64,000 nt of DNA, taken from positions 868,001-932,000 of the forward strand of contig JADJQW010000002.1 in NCBI GenBank assembly GCA_016712535.1. Reading direction: 5' to 3'. Positions within the stretch are counted from its first letter, which is position 1. Every line of letters begins with the position of its first letter. The position numbers and the translations under genes are program-made. Below, in pieces: positions 39,421 to 46,915 of this stretch. The notes beneath the pieces were generated by a model. The model saw only the letters and a program-made list of their open reading frames with translations, was not told the DNA's origin and made no database searches. This DNA is from Flavobacteriales bacterium (GTDB lineage: Bacteria > Bacteroidota > Bacteroidia > Flavobacteriales_F > PHOS-HE28).

Positions 39421-40754
39421 AGAACCTGATCGACACGATCAAGAACATCTGGCGCATCGAGGAGCTGCGCACGCGCATCCTCATCACGCTGGGCCTGCTG
39501 CTGGTCTACCGCATCGGCAGCTTCATCATCCTGCCCGGTGTGGACAGCGTGGCCATGGCCCGCAACAGCGCAGGCGGCGGCGGCATCGCCGAGATCCTTG
39601 CCATCTTCACGGGAGGCGCCTTCACCCGCGCGAGCATCTTCGCTTTGGGCATCATGCCGTACATCAGCGCATCGATCATCATGCAGCTCGCAGGCATCGC
39701 CATCCCGGCGGTGCAGAAGAAGCAGAAGGAGGAGAGCGGCCGTCGCCAGCTGAACCAATGGACCCGCTACCTGACCATCGCCATCTGCATGGCGCAGGCC
39801 CCGGGATACCTGTACACGAGCATCGAGCAAGGAGCCGCTCCGCTCGATAACCTGGGCTGGGTCTGGGGAAGCGTGTTCATCCTTACGGCCAGCACGCTCT
39901 TCGTGATGTGGCTGGGTGAGCGGATCACCGAGCGCGGCTTGGGCAACGGCATCTCGTTGATCATCATGATCGGCATCCTCGCGCAATTGCCGCAGAGCTT
40001 CGCACAGGAAGTGGTGGGCCGCATGGGCCCTGGCGGCGGTGGCCTGGTGCTGCTGCTGGTCGAAGTGGTGCTCTGGGTGCTCATCATCGCTGGCTGCATC
40101 CTCCTGGTACAGGGCACGCGCCGCATCCCGGTTCAATTCGCCAAGCGCGTGGTGGGCAACAAGCAGTACGGCGGCGTGCGCAACTACATCCCGTTGAAGG
40201 TGAATGCCGCCGGTGTTATGCCCATCATCTTCGCACAGGCCATCGTGCTCATCCCCATGTACATCGCCCAGGCGCCTTTCCTGAGCGAGAGCGTGCGCAA
40301 CTGGATGCAGACCGCCACCAACAGCCAGAGCTGGGGCTACAACATCGCCCTCTTCCTCATGGTGGTCGCCTTCACGTACTTCTATACCGCCATCACGGTG
40401 AATCCTAACCAGATGGCCGACGACATGAAGCGCAACGGAGGCTTCATCCCTGGCGTGAAGCCTGGCAAGGCCACGGCCTCGCACATTGATGAATTGCTAT
40501 CGCGCATCACCCTGCCCGGCGCCATCTTCCTTGGCATGGTGGCGATCCTCCCGGCCTTCGCGGGCATGATGGGCATTAAGCAGGGCTTCGCGCAGTTCTT
40601 CGGTGGAACCTCATTGTTGATCATGGTGGGCGTGCTCTTGGACACGCTGCAGCAGATTGAAAGTCATCTCTTGATGCGCCATTACGACGGATTGATGAAG
40701 AGCGGGCGGATCAAGGGAAGGAATCAGGGAGCGGCCTACGGCATGGCTGGGTGA
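39417..40754 (+). CDS. secY: Preprotein translocase subunit SecY
   Basis: 445 residues; channel of the Sec translocon in the inner membrane, ten predicted transmembrane helices. IEELRTRILITLGLLLVYRI opens TM1; ISASIIMQLAGI, TRYLTIAICMAQAPGYL, ITERGLGNGISLIIMIGILA (TM5 region), PLKVNAAGVMPIIFAQAIVL and FFGGTSLLIMVGVLLDTLQQ are family signatures. Followed by map after 3 nt (TGA-ACC-ATG); adk, usual in this place in many bacteria, is absent. Confidence 0.98.
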   Translation: MKNLIDTIKNIWRIEELRTRILITLGLLLVYRIGSFIILPGVDSVAMARNSAGGGGIAEILAIFTGGAFTRASIFALGIMPYISASIIMQLAGIAIPAVQKKQKEESGRRQLNQWTRYLTIAICMAQAPGYLYTSIEQGAAPLDNLGWVWGSVFILTASTLFVMWLGERITERGLGNGISLIIMIGILAQLPQSFAQEVVGRMGPGGGGLVLLLVEVVLWVLIIAGCILLVQGTRRIPVQFAKRVVGNKQYGGVRNYIPLKVNAAGVMPIIFAQAIVLIPMYIAQAPFLSESVRNWMQTATNSQSWGYNIALFLMVVAFTYFYTAITVNPNQMADDMKRNGGFIPGVKPGKATASHIDELLSRITLPGAIFLGMVAILPAFAGMMGIKQGFAQFFGGTSLLIMVGVLLDTLQQIESHLLMRHYDGLMKSGRIKGRNQGAAYGMAG

Positions 40755-40757
40755 ACC

Positions 40758-41564
40758 ATGGGGAGCAAACCCCTGGTGAACCTGAGCGATGACGAGATCG
40801 CGGTGTTGAAGGAGAGTTCTTTGCTTGTTGGCAAGACCTTGGCGGAAGTGGCCAGGCGGATCGGCCCCGGTGTCACCACCGGAGAGCTCGATCGCATGGC
40901 CGAGGAATTCATCCGCGACAACGGCGCAGTGCCCGGATTCAAGGGGCTTTACGATTGCCCCAGCACCTTGCTGATCAGCGTGAACGAGCAAGTCGTTCAC
41001 GGGCTGCCCGGTGATCGTGCCCTGAAAGAGGGTGATGTGGCCAGCGTGGACTGCGGTGTGCTGATGAACGGGTTCTATGGCGACAGCGCGTACACCTTCA
41101 TGGTGGGCGAGGTGGCCGAACCGGTGAAGCGCCTGTTGCGCGTCACGCGCGAGTGCTTGGATCACGGCATCGCAGCGGCGGTCGAGGGCAATCGCACTGG
41201 CGATATCGGCTTCGCGATCCAGCACCATGCGGAGAGCAACGGCTACGGCGTGGTGCGGGAACTGGTCGGTCACGGCGTGGGGCGCAAGCTGCACGAGGCC
41301 CCCGAAGTGCCCAATTATGGACGGCGCGGGCATGGCGTGAAGCTGACGCGCGGGATGGTGCTCGCGATCGAGCCCATGATCAACATGGGCGTGAAGGAAG
41401 TGCGACAGCTCACCGACGGATGGACCGTGGTGTCACGCGATGGGAAGCCCAGCGCGCACTATGAGCACAACGTGGCCGTGAGGGCCGGGAAGGCCGAGGT
41501 ATTGTCAACCTTCAGTTACATCGAGGATGTGCTGAAGAAGAAGGGTGAATCGATCACCGCATAG
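40758..41564 (+). CDS. map: Type I methionine aminopeptidase
   Basis: 268 residues. Removes the initiator Met from nascent proteins. The pita-bread fold metal ligands are visible: VDCGVLMNGFYGDSAYTF (two Asp), VGHGVGRKLHEAPEVPN (His, then His), VLAIEPMINMG (Glu) and SAHYEHNVAV (Glu). Substrate pocket CPSTLLISVNEQVVHGLP is intact. Embedded in the ribosomal cluster between secY and infA. Confidence 0.97.
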   Translation: MGSKPLVNLSDDEIAVLKESSLLVGKTLAEVARRIGPGVTTGELDRMAEEFIRDNGAVPGFKGLYDCPSTLLISVNEQVVHGLPGDRALKEGDVASVDCGVLMNGFYGDSAYTFMVGEVAEPVKRLLRVTRECLDHGIAAAVEGNRTGDIGFAIQHHAESNGYGVVRELVGHGVGRKLHEAPEVPNYGRRGHGVKLTRGMVLAIEPMINMGVKEVRQLTDGWTVVSRDGKPSAHYEHNVAVRAGKAEVLSTFSYIEDVLKKKGESITA

Positions 41565-41640
41565 GGGCGAGCCATGGTTGGCCCAGCGCGGTGAACTGGA
41601 AGGATAGGGAACGAACAAGAAAAGGAACGAAAGGAAGGAG

Positions 41641-41862
41641 ATGAGCAAGACGGGGACCATCGAGCAGGACGGCGTCATCAAAGAGGCGCTGAGCAATGCC
41701 ATGTTCCGCGTGGAGCTCGAGAACGGTCACGTGATCATCGCCCACATATCGGGCAAGATGCGGATGCATTACATCCGGATCCTGCCCGGCGACAAGGTGA
41801 AAGTGGAGATGAGCCCGTACGACCTGAGCAAGGGCCGCATCACCTTCCGATACAAGAGCTAA
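41641..41862 (+). CDS. infA: Translation initiation factor IF-1
   Basis: 73 residues, OB fold; blocks the A site during initiation. QDGVIKEALSNAMFRVELEN, VIIAHISGKMRMHYIRILPG, and VEMSPYDLSKGRITFRYK match the family. Preceded by a 76-nt gap and, unusually for this window, by a purine run resembling a Shine-Dalgarno (AAGGAAGGAG immediately before the ATG). Confidence 0.97.
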   Translation: MSKTGTIEQDGVIKEALSNAMFRVELENGHVIIAHISGKMRMHYIRILPGDKVKVEMSPYDLSKGRITFRYKS

Positions 41863-41876
41863 AGAACCAGAGCACC

Positions 41877-41993
41877 ATGAAGGTCAGGGCCTCCCTCAAA
41901 CCACGCTCCGCGGACTGCAAGATCGTCCGTCGCAAAGGGCGTCTGTACATCATCAACAAGAAGAACCCCAAGTTCAAGCAGCGTCAAGGCTGA
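41877..41993 (+). CDS. rpmJ: 50S ribosomal protein L36 (zinc-free type)
   Basis: 38 residues, found by reading the gap between infA and rpsM: MKVRASLKPRSADCKIVRRK then GRLYIINKKNPKFKQRQG. It keeps the family's length and ends, but of the four zinc ligands of classical L36 (C-x2-C, C, H) only one Cys remains, so this is the C-minus form. Confidence 0.95.
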   Translation: MKVRASLKPRSADCKIVRRKGRLYIINKKNPKFKQRQG

Positions 41994-42011
41994 GAACACA
42001 ACCGAACGAGC

Positions 42012-42389
42012 ATGGCACGTATCGCAGGCATCGACCTACCCAAGACCAAGCGCGGGGCCATCGGCCTCACCTACATCTATGGCATCGGCCGCAGCAGGGC
42101 GCTGGAGATCCTCCAGGCAGCTGGTGTGGACCCCGACACCAAGGTGGACGACTGGACCGATGATGAGCAAGCGCGCATCCGTCAGCACATCAATGAGCAG
42201 GTGAAGGTGGAGGGCGCCCTTCGCAGCGAGGTCCAGCTCAGTATCAAGCGCCTGGTCGATATCGGCGCATGGAGGGGCCAGCGCCACCGCAGCGGCCTGC
42301 CCGTTCGCGGCCAGCGCACCCGCACCAACAGCCGCACCCGCAAGGGCAAGCGCAAGACCGTGGCCAACAAGAAGAAAGCGACCAAGTAG
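42012..42389 (+). CDS. rpsM: 30S ribosomal protein S13
   Basis: 125 residues; 30S head, contacts P-site tRNA and the 50S A-site finger. MARIAGIDLPKTKRGAIGLT, YIYGIGRSRALEILQAAGVD, RLVDIGAWRGQRHRSGLPVR, GQRTRTNSRTRKGKRKTVAN are all diagnostic. First gene of the alpha block. Confidence 0.98.
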   Translation: MARIAGIDLPKTKRGAIGLTYIYGIGRSRALEILQAAGVDPDTKVDDWTDDEQARIRQHINEQVKVEGALRSEVQLSIKRLVDIGAWRGQRHRSGLPVRGQRTRTNSRTRKGKRKTVANKKKATK

Positions 42390-42451
42390 GGGGCATCATG
42401 ATGCGCCCTCTCTTGGGCGCGCGTGAACCACCCCGACCAATCGAAACGACA

Positions 42452-42865
42452 ATGGCAAAGCAGCAAGAAGGCAAAGGCGGCGCCGCCGCTGGCAAGAAGA
42501 AGAAGAAGAAAGTGGTCGTGGAGGCCTTTGGGCAAGCCCACATCCAAGCCACCTTCAACAACCTGATCATCAGCCTCACCAACAACAAGGGCGAGGTGAT
42601 CAGCTGGTCCTCTTCAGGCAAGCAGGGCTTCCGCGGGAGCAAGAAGAATACCCCGTACGCGGGCCAAGTGAGCGCCGAAGAGGCCGCACGCGAGGCCTTC
42701 GAATTGGGCCTGCGCAAAGTGAAGGTGTTCGTGAAGGGGCCTGGCGGCGGACGCGAGAGCGCCATCCGCGCGCTGCACAACAACGGCGTGGAGGTCACCG
42801 AGATCGTCGACATCACCCCCATGCCCCATAACGGCTGCCGTCCACCTAAGAAGCGCCGCGTATAA
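42452..42865 (+). CDS. rpsK: 30S ribosomal protein S11
   Basis: 137 residues from ATG 42452 (MAKQQEGKGGAAAGKKKKKK); the longer frame from 42269 overlaps rpsM and is rejected. The N-terminal lysine run is followed by the core: AHIQATFNNLIISLTNNKGE, SSSGKQGFRGSKKNTPYAGQ, KVKVFVKGPGGGRESAIRAL and TPMPHNGCRPPKKRRV. Platform protein near the E site. Confidence 0.98.
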   Translation: MAKQQEGKGGAAAGKKKKKKVVVEAFGQAHIQATFNNLIISLTNNKGEVISWSSSGKQGFRGSKKNTPYAGQVSAEEAAREAFELGLRKVKVFVKGPGGGRESAIRALHNNGVEVTEIVDITPMPHNGCRPPKKRRV

Positions 42866-42949
42866 AACCAATCAACCTGTAGGGGCGCGATGGACGCGCG
42901 CTCCGTTGTTGGTGCGGGAAAACCAAGGCCGCACCCAAATCGAAGATCA

Positions 42950-43555
42950 ATGGCACGTTACACAGGACCCAAGACCCGCATCGCCCGCAAATTCGGCGAA
43001 GCCATCCTCGGCCCCACGAAATGGATGGAGCGCAAGCCCCATGCACCCGGCCAGCACGGCCTTACCAAGCGCCGCGGCAAGCAGAGTGAATACTCCACGC
43101 AGCTGAAGGAGAAGCAGAAGGCCAAGTACACCTATGGCATCCTCGAGCGCCAGTTCGAGAAGATGTTCCACACCGCGGCCAGCAAGAAGGGCATCACCGG
43201 TGAGGTATTGCTTCAGCTCTGCGAGGCGCGCCTCGATAACACCGTGTTCCGCTTGGGCATCGCCCCCACGCGCCGTGCCGCTCGCCAGCTAGTGAGCCAC
43301 GGACATATCACCGTTGATGGTGGTGTGGTTACGATTCCGAGTTATTCGCTTCGCCCTGGCCAAAACGTGGCCGTGCGCGAGAAGAGCCGTGCGCTGGAAG
43401 CCATCACCAATAGCGTCTCGGTGAACAGCCGTCGCTTCGACTGGCTCGAATGGAACCCCAACAGCCTGAGCGGCAAGATGATCACCATGCCCGAGCGCGC
43501 GCAGATACCGGAGAACATCCGCGAGCAGCTCATCGTGGAATTGTACTCGAAGTAA
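42950..43555 (+). CDS. rpsD: 30S ribosomal protein S4
   Basis: 201 residues from ATG 42950 (MARYTGPKTRIARKFGEAIL); upstream in-frame codons to 42890 are spacer. Initiates 16S assembly; also a known autoregulator of alpha operons. GKQSEYSTQLKEKQKAKYTY, ILERQFEKMFHTAASKKGIT, the S4 RNA-binding domain RLDNTVFRLGIAPTRRAARQ and VSHGHITVDGGVVTIPSY are present. Confidence 0.97.
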   Translation: MARYTGPKTRIARKFGEAILGPTKWMERKPHAPGQHGLTKRRGKQSEYSTQLKEKQKAKYTYGILERQFEKMFHTAASKKGITGEVLLQLCEARLDNTVFRLGIAPTRRAARQLVSHGHITVDGGVVTIPSYSLRPGQNVAVREKSRALEAITNSVSVNSRRFDWLEWNPNSLSGKMITMPERAQIPENIREQLIVELYSK

Positions 43556-43576
43556 GCGTGAGCCATCAGCGGTTGC

Positions 43577-43643
43577 CCGTTGTCAGGGAGCCGGTGATGC
43601 GTATGGACAAGCACTGACAACGGACAACGGACAACAGACAACA
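43577..43643 (+). repeat. Spacer repeats between rpsD and rpoA
   Basis: The 102-nt rpsD-rpoA gap holds a 10-bp perfect inverted repeat, CCGTTGTCAG (43577-43586) / CTGACAACGG (43614-43623). The right arm leads into four tandem 7-nt units GACAAC-G/A (43616-43643). The arms could pair in RNA around a 27-nt loop. No promoter was recognised here. Confidence 0.55.
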
Positions 43644-43657
43644 ACAAGCAAACCCAC

Positions 43658-44647
43658 ATGCCCATCCTCGAATTCCAGCGCCCCGACAAGGTCACGATGA
43701 TCGAATCCGACGAGAAGCGCGGCATCTTCGAGTTCCGCCCGCTCGAGCCCGGCTACGGCATCACCATCGGCAACTCGCTGCGTCGCATCCTGCTTTCCAG
43801 CCTTGAAGGCTATGCCATCACCAGCGTGCGCGTTGAAGGCGTTGACCATGAGTTCAGCACCATCAAGGGCGTGATCGAGGACATGACCGAGATCGTGCTC
43901 AACCTCAAGCAGGTGCGCTTCCGACGCCAGCTCGAGGACAGCAGCAGCGAGCGCGTGAGCATCACCATCAGCGGAAAGGACAGCTTCACTGCAGGCGATA
44001 TCGGCCGCAGCACCACCGGCTTCCAGGTGCTCAACCCCGACCTGGTGATCTGCCACATGGAGCCGAACGTGAAATTGCACATCGATTTGGTCGTCGGCAA
44101 GGGCCGAGGCTACGTGCCCGCCGATGAGAACAAGGTGAACGCCCCCATCGGCACCATCTTCATCGACTCCATCTTCACGCCGATCAAGAACGTGAAGTAC
44201 ACCGTGGAGAATACCCGCGTGGAGGAGAAGACCGATTACGAGAAGCTCACCATCGAGGTGGTCACCGACGGCAGCATCAGCCCGAAGAACGCCTTGCAGG
44301 AGGCTGCCAAGATCCTCATCCACCACTTCATGCTCTTCAGCGACGAGCGCATCAGCCTCGATATGGAAGAGCGCGTGCAGGAAGAGAACTTCGACGAGGA
44401 CAGCCTGCACATGCGCCAGCTCCTGAAGACCAAATTGGTGGACATGGACCTGAGCGTGCGCGCGCTGAACTGCCTCAAGGCGGCCGACATCGAGACCCTC
44501 GGCGACCTGGTGAGCTACAACAAGAACGACCTCTTGAAGTTCCGGAACTTCGGGAAGAAGAGCCTCACCGAGCTCGAGGATCTGGTGGAGAACAAGGGCC
44601 TGAGCTTCGGGATGAACCTCGGCAAATACAAGCTGGATAAAGAGTGA
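43658..44647 (+). CDS. rpoA: RNA polymerase alpha subunit
   Basis: 329 residues. The N-terminal domain (dimerisation, beta/beta' assembly): MPILEFQRPDKVTMIESDEK, FRPLEPGYGITIGNSLRRIL, SSLEGYAITSVRVEGVDHEF. The C-terminal domain (~255-329) contacts DNA and activators: LSVRALNCLKAADIETLGDL and NFGKKSLTELEDLVENKGL with helix-hairpin-helix features. Complete. Confidence 0.98.
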   Translation: MPILEFQRPDKVTMIESDEKRGIFEFRPLEPGYGITIGNSLRRILLSSLEGYAITSVRVEGVDHEFSTIKGVIEDMTEIVLNLKQVRFRRQLEDSSSERVSITISGKDSFTAGDIGRSTTGFQVLNPDLVICHMEPNVKLHIDLVVGKGRGYVPADENKVNAPIGTIFIDSIFTPIKNVKYTVENTRVEEKTDYEKLTIEVVTDGSISPKNALQEAAKILIHHFMLFSDERISLDMEERVQEENFDEDSLHMRQLLKTKLVDMDLSVRALNCLKAADIETLGDLVSYNKNDLLKFRNFGKKSLTELEDLVENKGLSFGMNLGKYKLDKE

Positions 44648-44718
44648 TGTAAGTCGGCGTGAGGGGAGCCCTCGCACCATTGCAATCATGAAAAACCAAC
44701 CCACAACCGAGATAGACG

Positions 44719-45207
44719 ATGAGACACGGAAACAAGAACAACGCGCTCGGCCGCAAGAAGGCCCACCGCGACGCGCTGCTGAGCAACCTCGCTATCTCGC
44801 TCATCGAGCACAAGCGCATCGAGACCACCTTGGCCAAGGCCCGTGCCCTGCGCCGCTACGTGGAGCCGATCATCACCCGCAGCAAGGACGATAGCACCAG
44901 CAGCCGCCGCATGGTCTTCGCCGATCTTCAGAACAAATCGGCCACCGCCATTCTCTTCCGCGACGTAGCCCCCAAAGTGGCGCAACGCCCCGGTGGCTAC
45001 ACCCGCATCATCAAGCTTGGCAACCGCTTGGGCGATGCCGCGGAAATGGCCATGATCGAGCTGGTGGACTTCAACACGCTTTATGTGAAGGAGAAGGCCG
45101 GTGCTGACGCCAAGAAGACCCGTCGCAGCCGTCGCAGCCCCGCTGCCAAGAAGGCCGAAGGGGAAGCGAAGCCGGAAGCTGGCGCCGACGAGGCGAAAGC
45201 TGAATAA
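44719..45207 (+). CDS. rplQ: 50S ribosomal protein L17
   Basis: 162 residues. Core: MRHGNKNNALGRKKAHRDAL, LLSNLAISLIEHKRIETTLA, KARALRRYVEPIITRSKDD, APKVAQRPGGYTRIIKLGNR, LGDAAEMAMIELVDFNTLYV. A ~38-residue Ala/Lys/Glu tail (from KEKAGADAKKTRRS) extends beyond the E. coli protein. Last gene of the cluster; a strong hairpin follows. Confidence 0.97.
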   Translation: MRHGNKNNALGRKKAHRDALLSNLAISLIEHKRIETTLAKARALRRYVEPIITRSKDDSTSSRRMVFADLQNKSATAILFRDVAPKVAQRPGGYTRIIKLGNRLGDAAEMAMIELVDFNTLYVKEKAGADAKKTRRSRRSPAAKKAEGEAKPEAGADEAKAE

Positions 45208-45226
45208 GTCCGAAACAAGGCTTGAC

Positions 45227-45256
45227 CGAAGAGGCGCTCTCAGGGGCGCCTCTTCG
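45227..45256 (+). terminator. Hairpin ending the ribosomal cluster
   Basis: A perfect 11-bp stem CGAAGAGGCGC (45227-45237) / GCGCCTCTTCG (45246-45256) with an 8-nt loop, 20 nt after the rplQ stop. No U-run follows, so the efficiency is uncertain. Confidence 0.55.
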
Positions 45257-45298
45257 CGTTGCAGACGGCGAGGGTCTACGCCGTCCTTTATTTGCGGC

Positions 45299-45628
45299 AT
45301 GCGCTTCCTAATGGTGCTTGTGCTCTTGCTTCCCATGAAGGCGGTAGCACAAAAGGGCAAGCATCATCTGTACTTCATCCAAGGTCATGTCACCGACGGT
45401 TTCACCGGCGAGCCGATTCCATTCGCGAGGATCGATGTTGCGGGTAGCAAGGATGGGCCGGGCATGACCGATTTCGATGGGTTCTACTTGCTGCGGCCGA
45501 ATGCGCCGCCGGGGAGATATGCGGTGCGCTTCAGTGCCGAAGGCTACGTGCCGCGCACGGACACAATTGAGATCCTAGTTGACCGAGCTCTGATCCACAA
45601 TGTGAAACTGCCATCCTATCCGCGCTGA
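45299..45628 (+). CDS. Small exported protein with carboxypeptidase-regulatory-like domain
   Basis: 109 residues from ATG 45299; signal peptide MRFLMVLVLLLPMKAVAQKG, then one CarboxypepD_reg-like beta-sandwich: YFIQGHVTDGFTGEPIPFAR, IDVAGSKDGPGMTDFDGFYL, GRYAVRFSAEGYVPRTDTI. This is the N-terminal domain of many Bacteroidota outer-membrane receptors, here standing alone without plug or barrel. TTTATTTG ends 4 nt before the ATG, a weak -7-like element. Function unknown. Confidence 0.75.
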   Translation: MRFLMVLVLLLPMKAVAQKGKHHLYFIQGHVTDGFTGEPIPFARIDVAGSKDGPGMTDFDGFYLLRPNAPPGRYAVRFSAEGYVPRTDTIEILVDRALIHNVKLPSYPR

Positions 45629-45679
45629 GCTTTTCAACACCTGTGGACGATCACTGCTTCCGTTGAGGGCAGGTCCGGG

Positions 45680-45688
45680 TATCTTCGC
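45680..45688 (+). promoter_or_regulatory. carA promoter -7 element TATCTTCGC
   Basis: TATCTTCGC matches TAnnTTCGC, with TTC at 45658-45660 exactly 19 nt upstream. It is 14 nt before the carA ATG. Confidence 0.5.
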
Positions 45689-45702
45689 GGCCGCCCGTAA
45701 TC

Positions 45703-46839
45703 ATGCTCATCAGTCAGCGCCCCGAAGCCCTGCTGCTCCTAGCGGATGGAACGCTTTTCCGCGGACGCGCCATCGGGGCACAGGGCATCACTGTCGGGGA
45801 GATCTGCTTCAATACCGGCATGACCGGCTACCAAGAGATTTTCTCGGACCCGAGCTACACCGGCCAGATCATGACCATGGCCTCGCCGCATATCGGCAAC
45901 TACGGCGTGAAGGCGGGGGAAGAGGAGAGCGGGGCGCCGACCATTGCAGGTCTGGTTGTCAAGAAGTACAGCGAAGTGTGGAGCCGCCCGGGCGGATCCG
46001 GCTCGCTCGATGATCACTTGAAGGGGCATGGCATCGTGGGCATCAGCGATATCGACACGCGCAAGCTCGTCCGGCACATCCGCGACCATGGTGCGCAGAA
46101 TGCGTTGATCAGCAGCAGTGTCATGGACGTGGCGGTCCTGCGCGCACGTCTGGCCGCGGTCCCCAGCATGGAAGGCTTGGAGCTGAGCAGCACCGTGAGC
46201 ACCAAGAAGGCCTATCAGATGGGCAGCGCCGATGCTGCTTTCCGCGTGGCGCTCATCGACTTCGGCGTGAAGCGCAACATCGAGCGTTGCCTTATTGAGC
46301 GCGGTTGCCAGGTGCGCGTGTTCCCGATGACCACGGTTCTCGAGGAGATTCATGCCTGGGAACCCGATGGCATCATGCTGAGCAATGGCCCCGGCGACCC
46401 TTCTGCAATGCCTGCCAGCGTTGAACAGGTGAAGGACTTGGTGGCCAGCGGACTTCCCGTCTTCGGAATCTGCCTCGGTCATCAGCTGTTGGCGGAGAGC
46501 ATGGGCATGCGCACGGAGAAGATGCACCACGGGCATCGCGGCATCAACCACCCGATCAAGGACCTCACCACCGGCCGCGATGAGATCACCTCGCAGAATC
46601 ACGGATTCGTCGTGAATCGCTCCGATGCGGAGGCGAACGCTGCTATTGAGATCACGCACGTCCACCTCAACGATGGAAGCGTAGCCGGCTTCCGCCTGAA
46701 GGGCCGGCCGGTGTTCAGCGTGCAATACCACCCGGAAGCAGGCCCCGGGCCGCTCGATAGCCGATACCTCTTCGACCGTTTCGTTGAACTGATGAAAGCC
46801 CGGGTGCGCACGAGCCGTTCAGTGCCGCAAAGCGCGTAG
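45703..46839 (+). CDS. carA: Carbamoyl-phosphate synthase small subunit
   Basis: 378 residues; glutaminase subunit feeding ammonia to CarB for arginine and pyrimidine synthesis. N-terminal domain: LLLLADGTLFRGRAIGAQGI, EICFNTGMTGYQEIFSDPSY. Class I amidotransferase domain: GIMLSNGPGDPSAMPASVEQ, nucleophile loop PVFGICLGHQLLAESMG, and YHPEAGPGPLDSRYLF with the His-Glu pair. carB is not in the window. Confidence 0.97.
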   Translation: MLISQRPEALLLLADGTLFRGRAIGAQGITVGEICFNTGMTGYQEIFSDPSYTGQIMTMASPHIGNYGVKAGEEESGAPTIAGLVVKKYSEVWSRPGGSGSLDDHLKGHGIVGISDIDTRKLVRHIRDHGAQNALISSSVMDVAVLRARLAAVPSMEGLELSSTVSTKKAYQMGSADAAFRVALIDFGVKRNIERCLIERGCQVRVFPMTTVLEEIHAWEPDGIMLSNGPGDPSAMPASVEQVKDLVASGLPVFGICLGHQLLAESMGMRTEKMHHGHRGINHPIKDLTTGRDEITSQNHGFVVNRSDAEANAAIEITHVHLNDGSVAGFRLKGRPVFSVQYHPEAGPGPLDSRYLFDRFVELMKARVRTSRSVPQSA

Positions 46840-46896
46840 CCAGTCAACCCCAAACCTGTCATTGCGACCGCGAGGAACGAAGCGGGCCGCACGAAC

Positions 46897-46911
46897 CTTC
46901 AACCCTCAACC
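46897..46911 (-). repeat. Dispersed intergenic motif, copy 3 (inverted)
   Basis: On the minus strand it reads GGTTGAGGGTTGAAG, identical to 20778-20792. It lies 4 nt before the eno ATG and next to a TGTCATTGCGA...CGAGGAACGAAGCGG segment (46858-46885) of the kind often found as dispersed repeats in bacterial genomes. Confidence 0.5.
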
Positions 46912-46915
46912 ACCG

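Noticed and set aside
42403..42420. Hairpin GCGCCC-TCTCTT-GGGCGC between rpsM and rpsK as a terminator
   Set aside because: Short stem, no U-run, and termination inside the alpha block would be unlikely; left as a spacer structure.
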